Assembly: GCA_016712715.1 (NCBI GenBank)
Contig: JADJQM010000004.1
Location: 1-6,509, forward strand
Source: Rhodospirillaceae bacterium
GTDB lineage: Bacteria; Pseudomonadota; Alphaproteobacteria; Dongiales; Dongiaceae
Direction: 5' to 3'
Length of the DNA: 6,509 nt
Below are positions 1 to 6,509 of this stretch, piece by piece. A program made the translations under genes and the position numbers. Positions within the stretch are counted from its first letter, which is position 1, and each line of letters opens with the position of its first letter. A model generated the notes under the pieces. It was given only the letters and a program-made list of their open reading frames with translations. It searched no databases and was not told the DNA's origin.

Positions 1-656
1 CTCTCGGCGAACACCCAGCGGCACATCAAGATCACCGTGCCGGGCCCGTTCACCATGGCGCAGCAGGCCCAGATCGACTTCTACGGCGGCAGCCGCGAGA
101 AGGCGGCCATGGATTATGCGAAAGCCGTCAACGAAGAGATCAGGCGATCCCGTTCGCCGCCGGCGCCGACGTGGTGCAGATCGACGAGCCCTACATGCAG
201 GCCCGTCCCGAAGAGGCCCGCAAGTTCGGTCTGGCCGCGCTCAACACCGCGCTGGAAGGCGTCACCGGCCGGACGGCCGTGCACATCTGCTTCGGCTATG
301 CAGCCATCATCCACTCGCGTCCCGGCAAGGAGGGCTATTCCTTCCTGACCGAGCTTTCGAAGTGTTCCTGCCGCCAGATCTCCATCGAGACCGCCCAGTC
401 GAATCTCGACTGCAGCGTGCTCAAGGGGCTTGAGGGCAAGCAGATCATCCTGGGTGTCATCGATCTCTCCGACATGACGATCGAGACACCCGAGACGGTT
501 GCCGCCCGCATCCGCCGCGCGTTGGAGTTCGTGCCCGCCGAGGACATCATCGTCGCGCCGGACTGTGGCATGAAGTACCTGCCTCGCGAGGTGGCGGATG
601 GCAAGCTCGCCGCGATGGTGGCCGGGGCCCGCATCGTCCGCCAGGAACACGGCTGA
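1..656 (+). CDS. Cobalamin-independent methionine synthase-like (core-MetE) protein, C-terminal part
   Basis: The gene is open at the left edge, and about 218 C-terminal residues are present. It belongs to the single-domain family that resembles the catalytic C-terminal half of MetE, a TIM barrel that moves a methyl or alkyl group to a thiol at a zinc site. All four expected zinc ligands are visible: the HxC pair in HICFGYA (His 282-284, Cys 288-290), the Glu in SIETAQ (387-389) and the Cys in APDCGMKYLP (564-566). An IDEPYMQ motif, also typical of the family, starts near 180. Reading begins in frame 1 and must move to frame 3 near 140-147, where one base appears to be missing (NEEIR then PFAAGADVVQIDEP). 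It ends at TGA 654-656, 49 bases before the VOC gene. The methyl donor and acceptor are unknown. The family is often annotated as methionine synthase, but it also includes epoxyalkane:coenzyme M transferase, so a non-methionine role is possible. Confidence 0.85.
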   Translation, partial: LGEHPAAHQDHRAGPVHHGAAGPDRLLRRQPREGGHGLCESRQRRDQAIPFAAGADVVQIDEPYMQARPEEARKFGLAALNTALEGVTGRTAVHICFGYAAIIHSRPGKEGYSFLTELSKCSCRQISIETAQSNLDCSVLKGLEGKQIILGVIDLSDMTIETPETVAARIRRALEFVPAEDIIVAPDCGMKYLPREVADGKLAAMVAGARIVRQEHG

Positions 657-693
657 AGTACAATTCGGTTATCGGCATTTCGCTCATCGGAGC

Positions 694-699
694 AGGAGA
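694..699 (+). promoter_or_regulatory. Ribosome binding site of the VOC gene
   Basis: AGGAGA lies six bases before ATG 706. It is a near-consensus Shine-Dalgarno sequence and fixes the VOC start at 706 rather than at in-frame codons further upstream that overlap the preceding gene. Confidence 0.75.
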
Positions 700-705
700 T
701 TCACC

Positions 706-1256
706 ATGGCCATTTCGGCAAAGCTGCCGTCGCGTCTGCATCACACGGCCTACACGTCCAAGGATCTGGAAGCCACGCGGCATTTCTACGAAGACATCAT
801 CGGCCTGCCATTGGTGGCCACCTGGTGCGAAAAGGATGAGCTCTTCGGCAAGGAGCGCACCTACTGCCACTGCTTCTTCGGCCTGGGCGACGGTGGCGCC
901 CTGGCGTTCTTCCAGTTTGCCGAGAAGGAAGACGCGGATCTGTTCGCGCCGGAAGACTCCCCGCCACGCCGTTCCACCACATTGCGCTGAACGTCGATGC
1001 CGAGACCCGTGCCGGCATCGAGAAGCGCCTGAAGGCGGCCGGCTTCACCGAGCCGAAGATGTATGTGCTCGAGCATGGCTACTGCCGCTCGGTCTACGCC
1101 GAGGATCCGAACGGCATGATCTGCGAGTTCACCCACGATCACCCCGATGCCGAGCGGATCAATTCCGAGAACCGGAAGAACGCCCACAGCGAGCTCAAGC
1201 GCTGGCTGGGCGGCGATCACCACAACAACAACCCGTTCCGTTCGGAAGCGCACTGA
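706..1256 (+). CDS. VOC-superfamily protein (glyoxalase/extradiol dioxygenase fold)
   Basis: The reconstructed product is a soluble 183-residue protein with two βαβββ units, the normal size for a single-chain VOC protein. Unit one begins RLHHTAYTSKDLEATRHFYE, with the likely metal His at residue 12 or 13. Unit two begins PFHHIALNVDAET (His 91/92) and ends YAEDPNGMICEFT, with Glu 141 as the expected last ligand. The position that holds Glu in glyoxalase I appears to be Gln 70 (ALAFFQF). VOC enzymes bind a divalent metal and act as lyases, isomerases, epimerases or ring-cleaving dioxygenases; the reaction here cannot be named. The C-terminal tail is polar and His/Asn rich (DHHNNN). Frame 1 shifts to frame 3 at about 958-963, inside a CCCC run, which fits one lost C (tcc-cc[c]-gcc). 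The stop at 1254-1256 is one base from the next start, indicating translational coupling with the following MetE-like gene. Confidence 0.85.
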
Positions 1257-1257
1257 A

Positions 1258-2409
1258 GTGCTGACAAGCAGGGACCGCATCCTGACCACGCATGTGGGCA
1301 GCCCGTCGCGCGTGCCGTCACCGACGTGCTCTTCGCCCGCGAGAACAACCAGCCGCCGCCGCCGATCCCGGCAAGGTGATCGGCGATGCGGTCGCGGCCA
1401 TCGTGGCGAAACAGGTGCAGGTGGGGGTCGATATCGTCAGTGATGGCGAAATGGGCAAGATCAGCCACGCCACCACATCAAGGACCGGCTAGTCGGGCTT
1501 CGATGGCGATACCCCCGCGCGAGCCCGGGCAGGATCTGGTCGAGCACCCGCGATTGCTGGAAAAGCTGGCGAAACTGGGCTCCACCGCGAAACGTACCGC
1601 CGGCCGCGCTGTGTTGCCGAGATCCGCGTGAAGGATCTGGGGCCGATGCAGGAAGACATCGCCCACCTGCAGGCAGCCATTGCCGCATCGAAGCCGGCCG
1701 AAGCCTTCATCAACACGGCTTCACCCGGCACCATCGCGCTGTTCCAGCCCAATGATTTCTACAAGACGCAGGACGCCTATCTCGAAGCCGTGGCAGAGGG
1801 CATGCGGGCCGAATACGAAGGGCTGACACAAGCCGGCCTGCTGATACAGATCGACGCGCCCGACATGGCGATGGGCCGCCACACCATGTACCGCGACCGC
1901 ACCGAGAACGATTTCGTGGGTCTGGCCGCGCGGCATGTCGAAGTGCTGAAACCCACGCGCTGTGCAACGTGCCTGCGGACCGGGTGCGCATGCATGTGTG
2001 CTGGGCAACTACGAGGGCCCGCATACGCATGACGCCGATGGAAAAGCTGCTGCCGGTGGTGATGAAGGCCAAGCCGCAGGCAATCCTGTTCGAGGCCGCC
2101 AACCCGCGCCACGCACACGAATGGCGGGCGTTCCGCGATCTGAAATCGCAGGTGCCGGACGACAAGATCCTGGTGCCGGGCGTGCTATCCACCACCACCA
2201 ACTATGTCGAGCATCCTGAACTGGTCGCCGAGCGGCTGGAACGGTTCGCCGATGTGGTTGGTCGCGAGCGCGTGCTGGCGGGAACCGATTGCGGCTTCGG
2301 CACGTTTGCGGGTTTCGGTCCGGTGGATCCGGATATCGTCTGGCTCAAGCTCAGGTCGCTGGTCGAAGGCGCGGCCATCGCGTCGAAGCGGCTCTGGGGA
2401 AAGCGTTAG
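1258..2409 (+). CDS. Cobalamin-independent methionine synthase-like (core-MetE) protein, frameshifted
   Basis: The reconstructed product is about 384 residues, matching full-length single-domain MetE-like proteins and about half of true MetE. GTG 1258 is chosen because it gives the family N-terminus (LTSRDRILTTHVGS) and sits one base after the VOC stop. Landmarks in order are VDIVSDGEMGK, a middle region running EIRVKDLGPMQ to LIQIDAPDMAM, then the zinc ligands: HVC (His 1993-1995, Cys 1999-2001), Glu 2092-2094 in LFEAANPRH, and Cys 2290-2292 in GTDCGFGTF. It is a divergent paralogue of the protein ending at 656. About nine frame changes are needed, near 1318, 1358, 1475, 1496, 1513, 1590, 1950, 2004 and 2034; several lie in short G or C runs. 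The region from about 2040 to the stop is clean. Intact ligands on both sides of the shifts argue for a functional gene with sequence errors rather than decay. The substrate is unknown. Confidence 0.8.
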
Positions 2410-2440
2410 CAGTTCGTCCGTTCGTCAACACCAACAACAA

Positions 2441-2448
2441 AGGCGGGG
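2441..2448 (+). promoter_or_regulatory. Possible ribosome binding site of the MFS gene
   Basis: The purine-rich AGGCGGGG lies six bases before ATG 2455. It is weaker than consensus, but it supports 2455 as the transporter start even though that frame meets TGA after three codons. The transporter reading continues in the next frame. Confidence 0.45.
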
Positions 2449-2454
2449 TCTCCA

Positions 2455-3703
2455 ATGTCAGAGTGAAGGGTCAGACACATCCTACGAGTGGAAGATCATC
2501 CTGCTGCTGAGCCTCACCTTCGGCCTTGGTGGGCCTCGACAGGTTCGTGCTGCCGATCATCCTGCAATCGCCCAATTCGACGATGGCCGCGGATCTCGGC
2601 CTGACTCCCCAGGACGGCGGCAGGCTGGCGGGATACCTGGGCATGGCCTGGGGCATCTCGGCGTTCGTGATGGGTTACCTGGCAGACAAGGTGGGGCGCC
2701 GCGCCGTGCTGGTGCCGGCCATCCTGGTGTTTTCACTGATGTCGGCATTCAGCGGCCTGGCCGGGTCGGTCATGGCCCTGATCATCTTCCGCATCATCAT
2801 GGGTGTCGCTGAAGGTCCGGTCGCTTCCACCGGCGTGGCAGTCGCCGTCGAAGCTTCGAAGCCGGAACGTCGCGGCATGAACAACGGCATCTTCCAGTGC
2901 ATGATTTCGCTGTTCGGCCTGGCGCTGGCTCCCCTCATCGCCACGCGCCTGCTCGACAGCTATGACTGGCGCGTCGTCTTCATGCTCGTGGGCGCGCCAG
3001 GCGTGATCCTGGCCATCGTGATGTGGTACGTGGTGCGCGAACCGCTGAAGCGCGCCTACACGGGCCACGGCGCTGGTGGCGGCACGCCCTTCCTCAGCAT
3101 GTTCGGGCATCGCAATGCCAAGGTCGCGCCGCTCACGCTGATCTGCGCCATGGGCGGCATCTTCGTGATTGCGGCGATGCTCACGGCCTATCTCACCGCG
3201 CCGGTCGGGGCAGGCCTGGGGCTCGATCCGGTGACCGCCGGCAACGTGTTCTCGGCGGTGGGCATCGGCGGTTGCATCGGCCAGTTCGCCATGCCGGCGC
3301 TGTCCGACTTCATCGGGCGCAAGCTTTCCACGCTGGCTTCCTACATCCTGGCCGCGGTGTTCCTGTACTTCTTCACGCAGGCCGGTCCCGACAACACACC
3401 ACCACGCTGTGGGTCCTCCTGTTCTTCGCCTCGCTGTTCAATTTTGCGGCACTGGCGATCCCTTGCAGGTCCGGTCGCCGCGGAAGCCGCGCCTCCAGGC
3501 ATGCTGGCGTCGATGGCCGGGTTCGTGATCTTCGCCGGCGAGTTTGTCGGCGGCGGCGCGGCCCCGATCATTGCGGGCAACATCGCCAGCAATCCCGCGT
3601 ATGGCCTGAAGGGGGCGCTTTACTCGCCGCCAGCGGCCTGTGGATCGGTTTCATCGTGGCGCTGTTCCTGAAAGAAACCGCACCGCGGCTGCAGCCGAAG
3701 TGA
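2455..3703 (+). CDS. Major facilitator superfamily (MFS) transporter, frameshifted
   Basis: The reconstructed product is about 416 residues of hydrophobic sequence consistent with 12 membrane helices in the inner membrane. Helix 1 carries an Asp-Arg pair (GLVGLDRFVLPIIL, about residues 24-37), as in organic-anion carriers of the MFS. The signature loop between helices 2 and 3 is GYLADKVGRR (about residues 74-83). The half-repeat equivalent between helices 8 and 9 is SDFIGRKLS. The segment FRIIMGVAEGPVAS with EASKPERRGMNNG is typical of helix 4 and the following loop. The likely role is proton-coupled movement of a small organic, often carboxylated, compound; the substrate is not readable. Five frame changes are needed, near 2460 (just after ATG), 2525, 3395, 3463 and 3626, each explained by one or two added or lost bases. 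It ends at TGA 3701-3703. Its position between catabolic-type enzymes suggests uptake or efflux for the same pathway. Confidence 0.85.
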
Positions 3704-3746
3704 TGCCCATGAACCGCACCGCCAACCACGCACCGCGAAATCAACC

Positions 3747-4763
3747 ATGAGCACGCTGCCTGTAAACATCGACGATCGCATCGTCTGGGATCTGTGGCTG
3801 GCACAGTTCCGCTTCCCGGTGGTATCGGTGGCCGACGAGGTGGGCACCTTCGCCGCGATCACGGATCGGGCGAAGGCAACGGCCGAAATCGCCGCCGGGC
3901 TGCAGCTCGATGCGCCGGGCTGCAGATCCATCTGGGCATGCTGGCGGCGCTGGGTCTCGTGGAGCGTCGCGAAGGCCGGTGGCGCGCCACTGCAGCAACG
4001 CACTGGCTGCACCCGAAGGCCGACGGCTATGCCGGCCCGCTGCTGAAGCGGTTCAGGAGATCCAGCCGCTGCACGAGCAGCTGCTGGTCACCCGAAGACC
4101 GGCGGTCGCGCCGAGGGCTACAAGTCCGCCTCGGCCGAATGGGAACGCGGCGAGATGCCGGAAGGGCTGGCGGCGATCATCACCGCGTTCATGAATGCGC
4201 ACAGTCGCGCGGCTTCGCTTGCCGTGGCCATGCAGCCCGTGTTCGGGGGCGTGCGGTCGGTGCTCGACGTCGGCGGGGGTTCGGGAATCTTCGCCATCGA
4301 AATGGCCAGGGCCCATCCGAAGCTGACCGCGACGGTGCTCGAGATCGACACCATCTGTGCCGAGGCCTGGCGGTATATCGATGCAGCAGGGGTATCAGCG
4401 CGGGTGAAGACCCATCCGCTGAACATGTTCACGCAGCCCTGGCCGGGCGGTTACGACGCGCATTTCTTCTCCAACATTTTCCATGACTGGTCGGACCAGA
4501 CCTGCCGCATGCTGGCGAAGAAATCCTTCGATGCATTGCCGCCGGGCGGCCGGATCCTGCTGCACGAGATCCTGATGGACGACGATGGCTGCGGGCCGCT
4601 GCCTGCCGCAGCGTTCTCGCTGCTGATGCTGATTGGAACCAAAGGCCGCCAGTACAGTCTTCCCGAACTGAGGGAGTTCCTGGAGTCGGCCGGTTTCGTC
4701 GATATCGAGGCGGCCCGTACTGGTGGCGGCTACTATTCGATGGTCAGCGCACGCAGGCCTTAA
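3747..4763 (+). CDS. SAM-dependent O-methyltransferase (COMT-like, family 2)
   Basis: The reconstructed product is about 339 residues. The N-terminal part (DRIVWDLWLAQFRFPVVSVA, then EIAAGLQLD, LGMLAALGLVERREGRW) is the winged-helix dimerisation domain of plant COMT, hydroxyneurosporene and acetylserotonin methyltransferases. The Rossmann domain follows, with the SAM glycine motif VLDVGGGSGIF (from 4260), an acidic ribose-binding residue in VLEID, and FHDWSD, whose His (4482-4484) is at the catalytic base position. LPPGGRILLHEILMDDDG and the C-terminal ELREFLESAGF complete the fold. It should transfer a methyl group from SAM to a hydroxyl of an aromatic or polyketide-like compound in the cytoplasm. 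Three single-base losses are inferred, near 3918, 4053 and 4102; from about 4110 to TAA 4761-4763 the frame is clean. ATG 3747 lacks a strong ribosome binding site, and its frame is preceded by a short coupled reading frame at 3703-3750. Confidence 0.85.
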
Positions 4764-4822
4764 GGCACGGTTCAGCGAAACCACTTCAGGCTACAGATCA
4801 GATCGCGGACAGGGGGATCAGT
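4764..4822 (+). other. Intergenic gap before the exported-protein gene
   Basis: This 59-base spacer is the longest between genes in the window. I see no convincing -35/-10 promoter, operator palindrome or hairpin terminator with a T run. It holds only the ribosome binding site next to ATG 4823. Confidence 0.5.
4811..4816 (+). promoter_or_regulatory. Ribosome binding site of the exported-protein gene
   Basis: AGGGGG lies six bases before ATG 4823. With the signal peptide that begins exactly at this ATG, it fixes the start. Confidence 0.65.
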
Positions 4823-6382
4823 ATGCGGATTGCGAAAAACCTTGCCTGGGTGGCTTCGGCAGCTGCATTGCTGTCAGTTGCCCTGCCGGCGACTGCCCAG
4901 CGGGTGGTCGATCCGGGCTACAAGAGCGTCGGGCGGGGCGCACCGCTGCCGGTCGATCTCTCGCAGCCGCCGCCGGCTTCGTTCAAGCAGCCCACTTCCC
5001 AGGACCCCGCCATCCAGGCGTTCCTGCAGCGCGACCTGTGGACCGTAGGCCCGGTAGGCCAGCGCGCCGGTGGCCAGTTTGGCGTCGGTGGTGGCGGTGG
5101 TCCGCCTCCGGTTCCCGGGCAGCCTCCTCGGCCAGGCGCCGCAGGGGGGCCCTCTGCACCCGGCGTAACCATCATCGCTTCCGCCAGGGATGGCGCGGCC
5201 CCAGCCGGCGTGACGCCGCTGCCGGTGGACATGTTCACCACCAAGGATTTCTACCAGGACAGCAAGTACTACACCGATCCGCGCTATTTCCGCTGCAACA
5301 GCCCCTACGGACTGGAGTCGCAGCGTGGCGCCAATGGCGTGGCGTTCACCGAGGACCCCCTCAAGGGGCCGTGGGGCTTCTGCGAGCGCGACTATCCGCG
5401 CGAATCGATGGTGAGTCCGTATGCCTTCAAGACGGCGCAGGCGCACTACGAAGCACTGCTCGCTGAAACCAAGTCCCGCGGCGGCCCGACGAAGCACACC
5501 TACCAGACTGTGCCGGGCGAGCTGACGGGCCGCTACGGCATTGATTTCCGTGCCTCGAACGACTGGTACGCAGAGCATGAGGGTCATGCAGACCTCCACC
5601 GTCATGTCGCTGCTGACGCCCCAGTATCAGCGGCGCATGGTGCAGAGCCTGTATCACGAGGCCGTCAGTGCGGCCTCGCACTGGCCTTCACAATATTGCT
5701 GGCCGGAAGGTTTCATGCGCCGGTTCGATCCGGTGGCCCTGCAGCCGCAGATCAACCCGCATGTGTTCATCGTCACGCCGCAGCTGGTGAACATCTCCAC
5801 CGGCGTGGCGCGCAATTTCATCACTAACATCATGTGGGCGCAGGTTCCGCATGGATGGCGCCGTGCCGCGCCTCGGTGCCGACGTGCCCCGCCTTTGGTA
5901 CGGCGAGACCATCGGCTTCTGGGACAAGGACGTGCTGATCACCTGGACTTCCAACATCCAGGGCTGGATGGTGCACGGCAAGTTCGAATTCTCGAACAAG
6001 CTGCAGACCGTCGAGATCTATACGCCGGTGCGCGACGCCGGGGGCAATGTCACCGCCATCAATCACGAGGCCGTCCTTTACGATCCGGAAGCCCTGGTTG
6101 AGCCGATCCGCATTGTCCGCAACCTCAATCGCATGGGTGGCGTGGAAGAGGGCAACCCCTATGCCTTCATCGAATGCGTGCCGACCATCCTGCCGCAGCA
6201 CGGCAAGGCACAGCCAACCGCCCCCGGGCATGTCATCGAGTACGAGGTGCCGGATATCTACGGGCGCCCCTGGGCGATGATGTGGGAGAAATACTTCGAG
6301 CAGGGCATGCGCAATCCGGATCGGGAGAAAGAGGAAGAGATGTTCAACTTCGATGATGCTCCCGCGACGCAGGAACCAGTAA
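4823..6382 (+). CDS. Exported protein of unknown function, DUF6152-associated
   Basis: The reconstructed product is about 519 residues. Residues 1-26 form a Sec signal peptide (basic MRIAK, hydrophobic core, ATAQ cleavage site), so the protein is exported, probably to the periplasm. Residues 82-114 are a Gly/Pro-rich linker. The rest is a Trp/Tyr/Pro-rich domain with landmarks FRCNSPYGL (Cys 158), WGFCERDYP (Cys 187), SLLTPQYQRRM, QYCWPEGFMRRF, GADVPRLWYGETIGFWD, LITWTSNIQGW, YDPEALVEPIRIVRN, PYAFIECVP and a final region GRPWAMMWEKYFEQGM. The Cys residues could form disulfides. I recall similar uncharacterised proteins beside DUF6152 genes in proteobacteria, but know no assigned function. The frame moves from 2 to 3 near 5565-5577 and from 3 to 1 near 5850. 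The likely stop is TAA 6380-6382, which needs one more shift near 6378; as written, frame 1 runs on into the next gene. Confidence 0.7.
6371..6375 (+). promoter_or_regulatory. Ribosome binding site of the DUF6152-like gene
   Basis: AGGAA lies nine bases before ATG 6385 and inside the end of the preceding gene. It supports separate translation starting at 6385 rather than a fused protein. Confidence 0.6.
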
Positions 6383-6384
6383 TC

Positions 6385-6509
6385 ATGAACACCAGAAAGA
6401 ATCTGTTGCTGCTGGCGGTATTCGCGATTGCCGCGCCCCTGCATGCGCATCATTCATTCGCCCCCTTCGACCAGAACAAGACCGTGGTCTTCACCGGTGT
6501 CGTGACACG
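6385..6509 (+). CDS. DUF6152-like exported protein, N-terminal part
   Basis: Only about 41 residues are present before the window ends. They contain a signal peptide (MNTRKN, hydrophobic LLLLAVFAIAAPL, then HAHH) followed by HHSFAPFDQNKTVVFTGVV. The start of the mature protein at an Ala/His-His-Ser-Phe, an FD near residue 30 and a lysine followed by a β-strand ending in xGxV are what I know from the DUF6152 family, small periplasmic proteins (roughly 110-140 residues) of unknown function that are often encoded beside catabolic and transport genes. The neighbouring His residues just after the cleavage site could bind metal; that is inference. The start is two bases after TAA 6380-6382, suggesting translational coupling with the upstream exported protein. 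The C-terminal part lies outside the window. Confidence 0.7.
   Translation, partial: MNTRKNLLLLAVFAIAAPLHAHHSFAPFDQNKTVVFTGVVT

Noticed and set aside
114..650. Minus-strand open frame of 178 codons
   Set aside because: It is a shadow of the MetE-like gene, whose zinc motifs are on the plus strand.
1258..2409. Real pseudogene or programmed frameshifting
   Set aside because: Nine shifts in both directions with intact catalytic residues do not suit programmed frameshifting, which uses one defined slippery site. Decay would also be expected to bring in-frame stops and loss of conserved residues.
1..2409. True MetE methionine synthase
   Set aside because: Canonical MetE is about 750 residues with two barrels. 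The complete MetE-like protein here is about 384 residues with only the catalytic half, so a metE gene symbol is not justified.
1..2409. Epoxyalkane:coenzyme M transferase
   Set aside because: The same superfamily and similar zinc ligands make it possible, but no coenzyme M biosynthesis or dehydrogenase genes are visible in the window, so it is kept only as an alternative.
2407..2460. Promoter or terminator between the second MetE-like gene and the transporter
   Set aside because: The 45-base gap has a CAACACCAACAACAA tract but no hairpin with a T run and no convincing -35/-10 pair.
4874..5605. Long minus-strand open frame (243 codons)
   Set aside because: It lies opposite the exported protein, which has a signal peptide, a ribosome binding site and coherent protein features. 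High GC commonly opens antisense frames, and the minus-strand translation is Arg/Gly-rich with no recognisable family.
5830..6453. Minus-strand open frame of 207 codons
   Set aside because: It is antisense to the clean coding stretch of the exported protein and crosses into the DUF6152-like gene. It shows no domain, and the plus strand explains the sequence better.

Overview
The window is a high-GC, gene-dense stretch with every recognisable gene on the + strand and only short gaps (1 to about 59 bases), so it looks like part of one operon. Codon usage and the families present (single-domain MetE-like proteins, a VOC protein, an MFS carrier, a plant-type O-methyltransferase and a DUF6152-type protein) suggest a proteobacterium with broad catabolic capacity, for example a Steroidobacter-like or other gammaproteobacterium, or a sphingomonad. 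That placement is inference from recalled families, not a search.

Layout: (1) 1-656, C-terminal part of a cobalamin-independent methionine synthase-like (core-MetE) protein, cut by the window edge; (2) 706-1256, a VOC-superfamily (glyoxalase/extradiol dioxygenase fold) protein; (3) 1258-2409, a second, divergent MetE-like protein starting one base after the VOC stop; (4) 2455-3703, an MFS transporter of about 416 residues; (5) 3747-4763, a SAM-dependent O-methyltransferase of the COMT/hydroxyneurosporene type; (6) 4823-6382, an exported protein of about 519 residues of unknown function; (7) 6385 to the window end, the start of an exported DUF6152-like protein. No RNA genes, mobile elements, CRISPR arrays, promoters or terminators are supported.

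Almost every gene is broken by single-base shifts. About 21-22 are needed to restore continuous proteins, most are compensating, and several fall in short C or G runs. The joined protein fragments still read as well-conserved families with intact active-site residues. The best explanation is uncorrected read or assembly indels rather than real pseudogenes, so each gene below is described as its reconstructed product.

Taken together, the genes could form an uptake and processing pathway: an MFS carrier bringing in or exporting a small organic (possibly methoxylated or thiol-reactive aromatic) compound, two zinc-thiol-type alkyl or methyl transferases, a VOC lyase/isomerase/dioxygenase, an O-methyltransferase acting on a hydroxylated intermediate, and two exported proteins with an unknown envelope role. 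The substrate cannot be read from the sequence.
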